Source: Paenibacillus sp. JDR-2 (GTDB lineage: Bacteria > Bacillota > Bacilli > Paenibacillales > Paenibacillaceae). From it: a stretch of 64,000 nt of DNA. The position numbers and the translations under genes are program-made. This document shows positions 40,214-49,769 of this stretch, in pieces (positions within the stretch are counted from its first letter, which is position 1; each line of letters starts with the position of its first letter). Location: contig NC_012914.1 of NCBI RefSeq assembly GCF_000023585.1, positions 4,246,001-4,310,000 of the forward strand, in the 5' to 3' direction. Below the pieces are notes generated by a model. It was not told the origin of the DNA and ran no database searches. It was given only the letters and a program-made list of their open reading frames with translations.

Positions 40214-42404
40214 CTTGGCCTCCGTTGTCAGTGCTTTCTGTCGGATCCGCATTTGCCGGCTGATCCGGACTTTCGGTTTTCTCTGTCGGGTCGGTACTGG
40301 TCTCCGTGCCTGTATTGTTAGTGCCGCCGTTATTGCTGTTGCCGGATCCCGGTATGGTAAGCGAAGAGGAATTCGAACCTTGCGCCAGCTCCTCATAAGT
40401 GATCGTGCGCGTATCCACGAATTGACCATCCCGGTATACCGTCACTCTGGCTTCCGTATTCGGCGCCAAAATGACTTGCACGGGGAAGGATTGGGTATCT
40501 TGAATTTGGCGCTTGCCCCATTCGATATCCTGACCGCGAGCATCGGAATATACGATCCGGATTTCGCTTGTTTTCCCCGCTTCGGCCGGCGAAATCGTTA
40601 CGTTGAACGTATGGTTCTTCGCATCCTTCGGCGGACCGGAGCTTACGGTAATCGTTATTTTCGATCCTTTAGGCACCGGATCGTTAGGCTTGAACTGATT
40701 CTGGTCAATAACGGATCCTTTGCTTTGCGTGTAGCTTGGCTCTTCCAGAATGTCGTCATCCTGCAGGACCAGCCCGTTGGACTTCACGATATCCTTGGCT
40801 TCGGCAACGGTATGGCCGATCAGATTCGGCATCGGAATCGTTTCGCGGCCTTTGCTCACCATAAACTTGACGGTCGCCGTCTTCGGATCGAATTCCGAGC
40901 CAAACTCCGGCGTCTGGCTTATGATCGTGCCCGGATCCTGATCGCTGAATACTTGCTCCGCTGAAATCTGATCATCAGGCACGCCGAGCGCTATCAGATC
41001 ATCCTTGGCCTCCTGCAGCTGCTTGCCCTTATAGTCGGTTATCTTCTCCAGCACGGCACCGTCGCTGACGGACAGCTGAATCCAAGAGCCTTCCTTCACC
41101 CGCATATTGGCCTTGTCCTGCGCAAAGACCTGGCCCGCAGGCACATCGCCCATAAACTCGTGAATAACGGGCTCCTTGACCCTGAGCCCTTTTTCCTCGA
41201 GCATAGCCCTAGCTACATCCTCCTGCTTGCCGACTACGAAAGGCACGTCCACTTCCGGCACGTCAAGCTTGTTCAACAGAGCAAAGAAGCCCCATATAAT
41301 CAAGCCTAATATGACCAGGGTTACCGCTACGATCGTTGTTGGGCGCTTCCAGCCTTTAGGCTTTCCGCTTGCTTTCTCGTCTTTCCATTCCGCTTCCGGC
41401 TGACTCGATGCAGCAGCAGCCTTATTCGCTCGCTCAAGGGGAGCGGATGCCTCAACAGGCGGCGGAACAGGCGTTAATTCGTACTGCTGCGCAGAGGCGA
41501 GCATATCGCCCCGTATCGCGGGCATCACGCGTGTCTCATCGAGATCGCTGCCGCTTGTGAACGTCGCCTTCGGCTCGCTCAAACGGCTTGGCTTAAGACA
41601 AGTATCCAGGTCGTTAAGCATCTCGCGGGCCGATTGATAGCGTTCATTCGGGTTTTTGCGCATCGCGCGCAAAATCACGTTTTCCACACTCTGCGGAATG
41701 TGAGGATTCACCTTCCTAGGCTCCTCGAACTCCTCCTGCAAATGCTTGAGCGCAACGCTGATCGGGCTTTCTCCGAAGAACGGAAGCTTCCCCGTCAGCA
41801 TCTGGTAGAGCACAATGCCGAGAGAGTACAGGTCGGACTTCTCCCCCGTGCTGATCCCTTTGGCATGCTCAGGCGAAAAATAATGAACCGAACCGACAAC
41901 CGATCCGGTCTGCGTAATCGTAGAGGAAGTTACGGCACGGGCAATCCCGAAGTCCGTTACCTTCACTCTTCCGTTCTTGCCAATCAAGATGTTATGAGGC
42001 TTAATATCGCGATGAATAATATGATTCTGATGGGCGTGCTCCAGCGCATCGCAGATCTGCACGGCAATACGCACCGCTTCGTCGGCCTGCAGCGGCGCAC
42101 GCTCATGAATAATTTCGTTAAGATTATGACCTTCGATATATTCCATTACGATGTAGTGAGTATCCTCTTCCTGTCCTACATCGTAAATACTGACGACATT
42201 CGGATGAGACAGAGAGGCAGCCGACTGCGCTTCCCTGCGGAATCTCCGAATAAATTCTTCGTCATGGACGAATTGCTGTCTCAGAATCTTTACTGCGACA
42301 TTACGGTTCAGCAGAATATCATGCGCCTTATAGACAAGCGCCATTCCGCCTCCGCCGATTCTCGTTAAAATTTCATAGCGACCACCTAATTGATGTCCGA
42401 TCAT
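40200..42404 (-). CDS. prkC: PASTA-domain Ser/Thr protein kinase PrkC
   Basis: The 734-residue protein has an N-terminal Hanks kinase (G-loop IGGGGMALVYKA, Lys in VAVKIL, catalytic HRDIKPHNIL, DFGIA), a cytosolic linker, one TM (about 363-388) and three extracellular PASTA repeats (about 390-455, 457-522, 524-592). An additional ~85-residue beta domain and a low-complexity Ser/Asn/Thr/Asp tail follow. It senses muropeptides and controls germination and wall homeostasis in related bacteria. Its ATG overlaps the prpC stop (ATGA), coupling the kinase to its phosphatase. Confidence 0.96.
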   Translation of the reverse strand: MIGHQLGGRYEILTRIGGGGMALVYKAHDILLNRNVAVKILRQQFVHDEEFIRRFRREAQSAASLSHPNVVSIYDVGQEEDTHYIVMEYIEGHNLNEIIHERAPLQADEAVRIAVQICDALEHAHQNHIIHRDIKPHNILIGKNGRVKVTDFGIARAVTSSTITQTGSVVGSVHYFSPEHAKGISTGEKSDLYSLGIVLYQMLTGKLPFFGESPISVALKHLQEEFEEPRKVNPHIPQSVENVILRAMRKNPNERYQSAREMLNDLDTCLKPSRLSEPKATFTSGSDLDETRVMPAIRGDMLASAQQYELTPVPPPVEASAPLERANKAAAASSQPEAEWKDEKASGKPKGWKRPTTIVAVTLVILGLIIWGFFALLNKLDVPEVDVPFVVGKQEDVARAMLEEKGLRVKEPVIHEFMGDVPAGQVFAQDKANMRVKEGSWIQLSVSDGAVLEKITDYKGKQLQEAKDDLIALGVPDDQISAEQVFSDQDPGTIISQTPEFGSEFDPKTATVKFMVSKGRETIPMPNLIGHTVAEAKDIVKSNGLVLQDDDILEEPSYTQSKGSVIDQNQFKPNDPVPKGSKITITVSSGPPKDAKNHTFNVTISPAEAGKTSEIRIVYSDARGQDIEWGKRQIQDTQSFPVQVILAPNTEARVTVYRDGQFVDTRTITYEELAQGSNSSSLTIPGSGNSNNGGTNNTGTETSTDPTEKTESPDQPANADPTESTDNGGQDEQQ

Positions 42405-43171
42405 CCGTTGTCACCTCCTCGATAAGCAGCGCTTTCCTCCTGAAGAAGCACGACCGTAACATTGTCGTCTCCTCCGGCTTGCAGCGCCAATTGAATGAGG
42501 CGATCCGCTTTATCATCCAATCCCAGCCCTTCCTCACGAACCGTCTGCAGCATCTCTTCGTCGCTGACCATATTGGTCAGACCGTCGCTGCAGAGCAGCA
42601 AAACATCGTTATCGGACAAAGCTGCGGTATAAATATCTACCTCGACTTGCGCGTCCGTGCCAACAGCACGGGTAATAACATTGCGGCGCGGGTGATGCGC
42701 CGCTTCCTCCAGGCTGATCTGGCCGGATTTGACCAGTTCATTGACGAGGGTATGATCCTCCGTCAATTGCGCAATTCCATCTGCGGTAATGAGATAGGCG
42801 CGGCTGTCCCCGATATGCCCGATAATCAATTGCTGTTCCTTGTACAGGGCAGCTACGATTGTCGTTCCCATATTGTAGTACTGCTCGTTGCGTGATGCCA
42901 TATCGTAGACGACGTCATTAGCCATGACAAGCGCCTGGCGAATCAGCATTTTCCCCTCTTGCATCGATAAATCCGCCTTCGACGCGCTCTTCTCGAGCAT
43001 GTCTCTGAACGTATTAACCGCCAGCTGGCTCGCTACATCCCCGGCTTGATGGCCGCCCATTCCGTCGGCGACAATCGCTAAAGTAATGCCGTTATCCAGC
43101 TGTCCTACCCACGAACGATCTTCGTTAATATGACGAATTCGTCCGACATCGCTTCGGTTTGCCGTAATCAA
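42401..43171 (-). CDS. prpC: PP2C-type protein phosphatase PrpC
   Basis: The 256-residue phosphatase starts at TTG 43171, seven bases after rlmN, with GAGGTGATC upstream. PP2C metal-binding motifs are present: RHINEDR, VADGMGGHQAGDVAS, HIGDSRAY, CSDGLTN and GGDDNVTVV. It removes phosphate from PrkC and its targets. The gene pair is conserved across Firmicutes. Confidence 0.96.
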   Translation of the reverse strand: MITANRSDVGRIRHINEDRSWVGQLDNGITLAIVADGMGGHQAGDVASQLAVNTFRDMLEKSASKADLSMQEGKMLIRQALVMANDVVYDMASRNEQYYNMGTTIVAALYKEQQLIIGHIGDSRAYLITADGIAQLTEDHTLVNELVKSGQISLEEAAHHPRRNVITRAVGTDAQVEVDIYTAALSDNDVLLLCSDGLTNMVSDEEMLQTVREEGLGLDDKADRLIQLALQAGGDDNVTVVLLQEESAAYRGGDNG

Positions 43172-43177
43172 CCGTGA

Positions 43178-44224
43178 TCACCTCGTCGTGGACTCCATAT
43201 GTTTCGCCCTCAATTGGCCGCATGCAGCCGCAATATCATGGCCTTGCTCCCTGCGGATCGTGCAATTGATTTTGTTCTTTTCCAGAATGCGCTGGAATTC
43301 GAAAATGTCATTGCGCGGCGTGCGTACATAGTTCCTCTCCGGCACGTGGTTAACCGGGATCAGGTTGACATGGCACAACATGCCTTGAAGCACGTCGGCA
43401 AGCTCCTGAGCATGCTCAGCCTGGTCGTTAACGCCGCCGATCAAGGCGTATTCAAACGTGATGCGGCGGCCGGTCTTCGCAATATGATTGCGGCAGGCTG
43501 CCATTACATCCTCGAACGGGAAGCGGCGGTTAACCGGCATCAGCTTGGATCTGAGCTTGTCATTAGGCGCATGGATCGAGATGGCAAGGTTGATTTGCGT
43601 ATTCTCTTCCGTAAATTTATACATGCTTGGTACGATACCGCTTGTCGAAACGGTGATATGGCGCTGGCCGATATTCAGACCCTTCTCATGAATCATAATA
43701 CGCAGGAAGGTCATCGTGGCGTCATAATTTTCGAATGGTTCGCCGGAACCCATAATAACGATGCTTGATACGCGTTCCCCTGTGGCATCCAGCATCTGCT
43801 GGGCCGTTACCACTTGCGCAACAATCTCGCCGGCGGTCAGATTGCGTTTCAGACCGCCAAGCGTCGAGGCGCAGAAGGTACAGCCAATCCGGCAGCCTAC
43901 CTGCGTCGTTACGCAGATGCTGTTGCCGTACTCATGGCGCATAATAACGGTCTCGATCGCATGGTTGTCATGCAGGCCAAACAGGAATTTGACCGTGCCG
44001 TCCTTCGACTCGAATTTTGTTATCTCCGACAGCGTCACGAACTGGAAGGATTCTTCCAGCTTCTCGCGAAGCGGTTTCGGCAGATTGGACATCTCTTCAA
44101 AGCTCTTCACGCGCTTAACGTACAGCCAATCGAACAGCTGTCCGCCGCGGAAAGCCGGCTCGCCGTTCTCTTTCATCCAGTCTTGAAGCTGGTCGAGGTT
44201 ATAGTCATAAATTATTGGTTTCAT
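43178..44224 (-). CDS. rlmN: Dual-specificity RNA methyltransferase RlmN
   Basis: The 348-residue radical SAM enzyme methylates C2 of A2503 in 23S rRNA and A37 of some tRNAs. The cluster-binding motif is [11 protein letters not shown]. The catalytic cysteine that receives the methyl group is in the C-terminal DIAAACGQL. The ribosome site is weak (AAGAAG). It follows rsmB after a 97-bp gap without a recognisable signal. Confidence 0.96.
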   Translation of the reverse strand: MKPIIYDYNLDQLQDWMKENGEPAFRGGQLFDWLYVKRVKSFEEMSNLPKPLREKLEESFQFVTLSEITKFESKDGTVKFLFGLHDNHAIETVIMRHEYGNSICVTTQVGCRIGCTFCASTLGGLKRNLTAGEIVAQVVTAQQMLDATGERVSSIVIMGSGEPFENYDATMTFLRIMIHEKGLNIGQRHITVSTSGIVPSMYKFTEENTQINLAISIHAPNDKLRSKLMPVNRRFPFEDVMAACRNHIAKTGRRITFEYALIGGVNDQAEHAQELADVLQGMLCHVNLIPVNHVPERNYVRTPRNDIFEFQRILEKNKINCTIRREQGHDIAAACGQLRAKHMESTTR

Positions 44225-44321
44225 CTTCTTATTATCACACCTGACTCTGAAATAGCGCGCCTGTTATGCCGGCGCTGATGATTTATTTTACCACAAACGC
44301 CCATGCCGAGCCACAAGGGCC

Positions 44322-45797
44322 CTACGGGCGTCTGCGGAGACGGGCAATAAAGAAACCGTCGCTGCCGTAATGATGCGGAAGCAGCTGCGCTTGTCCGTCG
44401 AATGAACTGTCGATAATGCCTTTCTCGCGCAGCGGCGCGAGAGCTTCCTCCGGCCATTCCGCGTCAAGCTGGAATTCGGGATGCTCCTTCAGGAAAACCG
44501 CCACCTGTTCTTCGTTCTCGGTACTCTCAATCGTACAGGTGCTGTACACCAGCGTTCCGCCAGGCTTAACCAGTCCTGCCACAGCCCCGAGCAGCCGGCG
44601 CTGAATCGCCGCGATCTCGGCGACATCGCCGGCTGTTTTCGTCCATTTGATTTCCGGCTTGCGGCGGATAACGCCAAAACCCGAACATGGCGCGTCCAGC
44701 AGCACCGCATCGATCGAAGCCGGGGCAAACCGTTCGCCCAGCTTGCCGGCATCTTCGGTGATCGCCTCGATATTTTGAAGGCCGAGACGTACCGCCTGAT
44801 CGACGATAAGCTGGCGCTTGTGCGGATGAAGGTCGTTGGCATAGACCTTGCCTTTGCCGCTCATCAGCTCCGCCATATGGGTTGTTTTCCCGCCCGGCGC
44901 CGCGCAGCAATCCAGCACCTGCATGCCCGCCTTAGGCGCGACCACCTCGGCAACCAGCATGGAGCTTTCGTCCTGCATCGTCCAGAGACCATCGCGGAAG
45001 CCTTCCGTATCGGCCAGATTGCCCCCGCGTCGCACTACGATACCGGCAGGCGCAAGTCTTGAAGCTTCAGCATCGCCGCCCTGTTCGGTCAGCAGGCTAA
45101 GCACCTCGTTTCGCGATGAGCGGAGCGGATTGACGCGAACGCTGGCATGCGGCGGCTCATTGCCCGAAGCGCAGATCGCTTCGGCTGTTTCCGCGCCGTA
45201 TGCTTTGACCCAGCGTTCAACCAGCCACTCCGGATAAGAATATCTGACGGAGATCTGCACGACAGGATTCTTGTCCGCGATGGCATCAACCGTCAGCTCT
45301 GCACGGTTCCGGTCAATGCTGCGAAGAATGCCGTTCACCATTCCTGAAATTCCCTGATGTCCTCTGCGCTTTGCAATGGTTACCGCCTCGTTCACCGCAG
45401 CATGGGCCGGAATACGGTCAAGATACAGCAATTGATAAGCGCTCATGCGCAATAGCTGATGGACCCAAGGCTCCAGCTTGCGCAGCCCTTTGGCCGCGAA
45501 TTTGCCAAGCCAATGATCCAGTGTCAGCTGGCGCTGAATTGTTCCGTACACGAGCTCGGTTACAAGAGCAGCGTCCGCGCGCTGCAGCTGTGCTTCCTGC
45601 AGGACACGGTTGAGCTGCAGGTTGCTGTACGCACCAGTCTCCGCCACCTTTACCAGGGTATCAAGCGCAAGCTCGCGCGGCGTACGGACGCGTGCCGGGC
45701 GCTGTTCCTTGCGCCCCTCCTGTCCAGGTCCGCGGCCATGGCCTTTTCCGCCTGGCTTCCGCTTTGGCCGCGATTTAAAAGTTTCCCGTTCGCTCAT
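44322..45797 (-). CDS. rsmB: 16S rRNA (cytosine-967-C5)-methyltransferase RsmB
   Basis: The 491-residue protein has a basic, disordered N-terminus (about 1-38, rich in Gly, Arg, Lys), a NusB-like RNA-binding domain (about 40-165) and an m5C methyltransferase domain with DCCAAPGGKTTHMAEL, LDAPCSGFGVI and the second catalytic Cys in YSTCTI. Its ATG overlaps the fmt stop (ATGA). The basic tail is longer than in the E. coli or B. subtilis enzymes and may aid rRNA binding. Confidence 0.95.
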   Translation of the reverse strand: MSERETFKSRPKRKPGGKGHGRGPGQEGRKEQRPARVRTPRELALDTLVKVAETGAYSNLQLNRVLQEAQLQRADAALVTELVYGTIQRQLTLDHWLGKFAAKGLRKLEPWVHQLLRMSAYQLLYLDRIPAHAAVNEAVTIAKRRGHQGISGMVNGILRSIDRNRAELTVDAIADKNPVVQISVRYSYPEWLVERWVKAYGAETAEAICASGNEPPHASVRVNPLRSSRNEVLSLLTEQGGDAEASRLAPAGIVVRRGGNLADTEGFRDGLWTMQDESSMLVAEVVAPKAGMQVLDCCAAPGGKTTHMAELMSGKGKVYANDLHPHKRQLIVDQAVRLGLQNIEAITEDAGKLGERFAPASIDAVLLDAPCSGFGVIRRKPEIKWTKTAGDVAEIAAIQRRLLGAVAGLVKPGGTLVYSTCTIESTENEEQVAVFLKEHPEFQLDAEWPEEALAPLREKGIIDSSFDGQAQLLPHHYGSDGFFIARLRRRP

Positions 45798-46744
45798 GCT
45801 TCGCCACCGCCAAATACAGCATCGGAAGACAGTCGTGCGCCAGGCAGCCAGTCCGCAACCGTCATAACCCGCTTGCCTGAAGGCTGAACCTCAAGCAAGC
45901 GAAGCAGCCCGTCACCGGTCTGTACGTCAATACCGGAGGTGCTTGCGGCAACTACGGTACCCGGAGCAGCGGATTCGTTACCCGCCTTGCCGTCAGGCTT
46001 CGCGCATGCCCATACTTTAAACACTTCGCCGTTCAGGTATGTAAAAGCGCCTGCCATCGGAGATAATCCGCGTACCTGGTTAAAGATGCTGCGCGCCGGC
46101 TTGCTCCAGTCGATCCGCTCATCCTCGCGCGTTAAGTTTGGCGCATACGTAGCCAGTTCGTTATCCTGGGGCTCGGCCTGCAGTTCGCCTGCAAGAAGGG
46201 CAGGGAGCGTACGTCCCAGCAATTCAGCGCCGGCAGCGCTCAGCTTTTCGAACAAAGTACCCGAAGTATCCTCGTCCGTAATCGGAACTTCAATCTTGCT
46301 GATCATATCGCCGGTATCGAGACCTTCCGCCATATACATAATCGTTACGCCGGTAACCGTCTCGCCGTTAATAATCGAGCGCTGGATCGGAGCACCGCCG
46401 CGGTAGCGCGGCAGCAGCGAGCCATGCACGTTGATGCAGCCAAGCCGCGGGATGTCCAAAAGCGCCTTCGGCAAAATTTGTCCGTAAGCGGCTGTAACAA
46501 TCAGATCCGGTTGAAGCTCGGCGATGGCCGCAACCGCTTCAGCGCTGCGCATCCGCTCCGGCTGAAGGACCGGCAGGCCAAATGCAAGAGCCGCTTCCTT
46601 CAGAGGAGGCGGCGTCAACACGCGTTTGCGTCCTTTCGGTCGGTCTGGCTGCGACACGGCAGCAACTACATCGTAGCCCTGCTCGATCAAAAGCCGCAAA
46701 GAAGGAACGGCGAATTCCGGCGTTCCCATAAATACAATACGCAT
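45794..46744 (-). CDS. fmt: Methionyl-tRNA formyltransferase
   Basis: The start is ATG 46744 (MRIVFMGTPEFAVPSL); upstream in-frame codons belong to def. The 316-residue enzyme formylates Met-tRNAi. Seen are CINVHGSLLPRYRGGAP (folate site with Asn, His, and the SLLP motif), DTGDMI (catalytic Asp) and the C-terminal OB domain. It is coupled to def, whose product removes the formyl group, with a four-base gap. Confidence 0.97.
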   Translation of the reverse strand: MRIVFMGTPEFAVPSLRLLIEQGYDVVAAVSQPDRPKGRKRVLTPPPLKEAALAFGLPVLQPERMRSAEAVAAIAELQPDLIVTAAYGQILPKALLDIPRLGCINVHGSLLPRYRGGAPIQRSIINGETVTGVTIMYMAEGLDTGDMISKIEVPITDEDTSGTLFEKLSAAGAELLGRTLPALLAGELQAEPQDNELATYAPNLTREDERIDWSKPARSIFNQVRGLSPMAGAFTYLNGEVFKVWACAKPDGKAGNESAAPGTVVAASTSGIDVQTGDGLLRLLEVQPSGKRVMTVADWLPGARLSSDAVFGGGEA

Positions 46745-46748
46745 TCCT

Positions 46749-47234
46749 TTACTCGCCGCCTTTTCTTTGTCTTGCCGTAATGTCATATACATTTTGCGCA
46801 ATATCCGTGAACAGAATGCCATTCAGATGATCAATCTCATGCTGGAACGCAACCGCGAGGAAGCCGCTTGCCTCTACCGTAAACGGATTGCCTTCCCCGT
46901 CCTGCCCGTTTATAACGATCCGCTCGTAACGCTTTACGTCGCCGTTCAGGTTCGGAATGCTGAGGCAGCCCTCCGGACCAACCTGCTCGCCTTCATTTTC
47001 AACAATAACGGGATTAACCATCGAGATCAGACCTGTCTCGTCGCCGATATCCACAACAATGACGCGCTTCGATATGCCGATCTGCGGAGCCGCAAGCCCT
47101 ACGCCGTCCGCGTCATACATGGTCTCTGCCATATCCTTCAGAAGCTTTTGCAGATTGGAGTTGAATTTCGTTACTTCCTTTGCCGTCTCGCGGAGCACCG
47201 GATCGGGTTCTTTCACAATAATACGAATGGCCAT
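46749..47234 (-). CDS. def: Peptide deformylase
   Basis: The 161-residue metalloenzyme has the three motifs GVGLAAPQIG, EGCLS (metal-binding Cys) and QHEIDHLNG (two His, catalytic Glu). It removes the formyl group from new proteins. Motif II EGCLSIPN and the short C-terminus make it a type 1 deformylase. GGAAGG precedes the ATG, and fmt follows. Confidence 0.97.
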   Translation of the reverse strand: MAIRIIVKEPDPVLRETAKEVTKFNSNLQKLLKDMAETMYDADGVGLAAPQIGISKRVIVVDIGDETGLISMVNPVIVENEGEQVGPEGCLSIPNLNGDVKRYERIVINGQDGEGNPFTVEASGFLAVAFQHEIDHLNGILFTDIAQNVYDITARQRKGGE

Positions 47235-47267
47235 GGCCGTTACCTTCCTTTACAATCGTTATCTATT

Positions 47268-49769
47268 TTATAAAATGACTTGTGGGTCGACATCGATGCT
47301 AAACTGCACCAGCTTTGCCTGTGAGCCCTCCACAAAAGGCGCCATTGCATGCCTTAGCAGCGCGGGTATGTCGATGTTTCCACGATATTTTATCACACAT
47401 TGAAAACGGTAGCGATCTTTCATTCTAGAAATTGGCGAGGCGACCGGCCCAAGAATATCCATCGCCCTTGGCAGACCGCCTTCAAGCGGGCCAAGAACCC
47501 CTTCATCCGACGCCAGCCCCCTAAGCCGCTCGGCAAACTGTTCGCTGACCGAAGACAGCAGAGGCAGCTGTTCATGCGACATCGTCACCAGAACCAGCCG
47601 GCAATAAGGCGGATAGCCCATCACGCTCCGGTGCTTCAGCTCTTCCCGCACAAATGCGGCATAATCATGATGCTGGGCGGTAAGAATGGCATAATGCTCG
47701 GGAGAATACGTCTGAATGATAACCTCCCCGGGAAGATGATGGCGCCCGGCGCGTCCCGCTACCTGCGTCAGCAGCTGGAACGTCCGCTCCGCCGAACGGA
47801 AGTCCGGCAGATTGAGCGACGTATCAGCGGCTATTACGCCAACCAGCGTAACGTACGGAAAGTCGAGTCCCTTCGCGACCATCTGCGTGCCCAGCAGCAC
47901 ATCGGCCTTCCGCTCGCCGAATTGCTTCAGCAGCTTCTCGTGAGAATGCTTCTCGGAGGTTGTATCCACATCCATCCGGATCACCCGGATCCCCGGGAAC
48001 AGCTTCGCCAGCTCTTCCTCTACCCGCTGCGTCCCTGTCCCGAAATAGCGGATATGCTCGCTGCTGCAGGACGGGCATTCTTTCGGAGCCAGCTCGGCAT
48101 GCCCGCAATAATGGCATCGCAACGCCCGTGATTTCTGATGGTAGGTCAGCGAAATATCGCAATGCGGACAAGCAGCCGTATAACCGCAGGAGCGGCACAT
48201 CACGAAGGTGGAATAGCCCCGCCGGTTAAGCAGCAGCACCGACTGCTCGCCGCGTTCCAGCCTGTCGGCCAGCGCGGCATGCAGCTTCCGGCTGAACATC
48301 GACCGGTTGCCGTCCTGCAGTTCGCCGCGCATGTCAATGACTTGCACCGGCGGCATCGGACGGCTGCCGACCCGCTCCGGCATTGGCAGCAGAGCCGACT
48401 CCTTGCCGGGCGCAGGCTGGCGGCTGGCGGCGGCGAACGATTCCAGCGACGGCGTCGCTGAGCCAAGCACAACCGCTGCCCCATGCTGCCTTGCGCGCCT
48501 TACCGCGACATCCCGCGCATGGTATTTCGGGCTCTCCTCCTGCTTGTAGGAGGATTCATGCTCTTCATCAATAATAATAAGCCCAATCCGCTCAAAAGGT
48601 GCAAAAATCGCGGAACGAGCGCCGATTGCGACCTGTACGCGGCGGCTCCGGATTTTGCGCCACTCGTCATAACGCTCGCCGTTCGACAGCCGGCTGTGCA
48701 GCACGGCGACGGCTTCGCCAAAGCGTCCTTTGAATCGCTCCACCATCTGCGGAGTAAGCGAAATTTCCGGTACCAGCACTATTGCCTGCTTGCCTAGCTC
48801 CAGGCAATGCTGGATCGACTGCATATAGACCTCGGTCTTGCCGCTTCCCGTAACACCATGAAGCAGCAATACCTGCGGCTCGCCGCGGCTTACCGTGCCG
48901 GCAATCCGCTCGTACACGTCCTGCTGGCCGGGCATAAGCGGCAGCGGTACGGTCCGCTCGAAATCCCGGCCTGCGTACGGATCCCGTTCCTGCTCTACCT
49001 CATGAAGGCCAAGCAGGCCCTTGTCCGCAAGCGCCCGAACGCTGGCAGGCGAACCGCCTGCTTCCGCCAGCAGCGCCTGCAGCGGCATCGCCTCGCCGCG
49101 CTCCAGCATGAAGGCGAGCAGCTCCCGCTGCTTCCCGGCTCGGGCTGGAAAGTTCGCCAGCGCTTCGCGTGCCGCAGCTTCATCATCCGGCGGAAACACG
49201 GTAAGCACCTTTCGGATCGCCAGACGGTCGCGGATCGAAGTCTGCTCCTGAAGCAGCCCGTCGCGGAGCGCCTCTTTTATAGCTGCCGTCTGCTCCGGAT
49301 ACCGCTGCTGCAGCGTTTCCAGCTTAAGCTGCTTCTGCCTGCCGATCCACGTCAGCATCTCCTCCGGCAGCAGCGCCGTCAGACCGTAGTCCTCTGCCGT
49401 ATAATCCGGATCATCGTTCAGACTGATATACCGTTCCGCTTTCCCTTTCAGAGCGGCCGGAATCATGGCCTGCAGCGCCGTCGTCCATGAGCAGCAATAT
49501 TTGTCGCTCATCCATTTGGCCAGCTCAATCAGATCGGGCAGCAGCGGCGGAACCGGATCAAGCAGCTCGGATACGGCCTTAAGCTTCATGGGATCCACAT
49601 CCGCCGTCTCCGCGAGCTCAATGACAAAGCCCTGCAGGACCCGTGGGCCAAAAGGAACGCCTACCCGGCTGCCGACCTCAATCCAGTTCTCCATGCCGGG
49701 AGGCACTTTATAGTCAAACGGCCGGTCCGTTTGTCGGCTCGGCACGTCTACGATCACTTTGGCAATCAT
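47268..49769 (-). CDS. priA: Primosomal protein N' (PriA helicase)
   Basis: The 833-residue protein has an N-terminal DNA-binding domain, Walker A LHGVTGSGKTEVYMQ, DEEH box LIIIDEEHESSYKQEE, and the zinc-binding Cys cluster (CRSCGYTAACPHCD, then CHYCG and CPSC), followed by helicase domain 2 with QVAGRAGR. It restarts collapsed replication forks. Its ATG overlaps the coaBC stop. The gene order coaBC-priA-def-fmt is as in B. subtilis. Confidence 0.97.
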   Translation of the reverse strand: MIAKVIVDVPSRQTDRPFDYKVPPGMENWIEVGSRVGVPFGPRVLQGFVIELAETADVDPMKLKAVSELLDPVPPLLPDLIELAKWMSDKYCCSWTTALQAMIPAALKGKAERYISLNDDPDYTAEDYGLTALLPEEMLTWIGRQKQLKLETLQQRYPEQTAAIKEALRDGLLQEQTSIRDRLAIRKVLTVFPPDDEAAAREALANFPARAGKQRELLAFMLERGEAMPLQALLAEAGGSPASVRALADKGLLGLHEVEQERDPYAGRDFERTVPLPLMPGQQDVYERIAGTVSRGEPQVLLLHGVTGSGKTEVYMQSIQHCLELGKQAIVLVPEISLTPQMVERFKGRFGEAVAVLHSRLSNGERYDEWRKIRSRRVQVAIGARSAIFAPFERIGLIIIDEEHESSYKQEESPKYHARDVAVRRARQHGAAVVLGSATPSLESFAAASRQPAPGKESALLPMPERVGSRPMPPVQVIDMRGELQDGNRSMFSRKLHAALADRLERGEQSVLLLNRRGYSTFVMCRSCGYTAACPHCDISLTYHQKSRALRCHYCGHAELAPKECPSCSSEHIRYFGTGTQRVEEELAKLFPGIRVIRMDVDTTSEKHSHEKLLKQFGERKADVLLGTQMVAKGLDFPYVTLVGVIAADTSLNLPDFRSAERTFQLLTQVAGRAGRHHLPGEVIIQTYSPEHYAILTAQHHDYAAFVREELKHRSVMGYPPYCRLVLVTMSHEQLPLLSSVSEQFAERLRGLASDEGVLGPLEGGLPRAMDILGPVASPISRMKDRYRFQCVIKYRGNIDIPALLRHAMAPFVEGSQAKLVQFSIDVDPQVIL

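Noticed and set aside
39287-40429. RsgA start at 40429
   Set aside because: The additional 72 residues overlap prkC in another frame, are Arg-rich and not part of the RsgA family; ATG 40213 gives the normal length.
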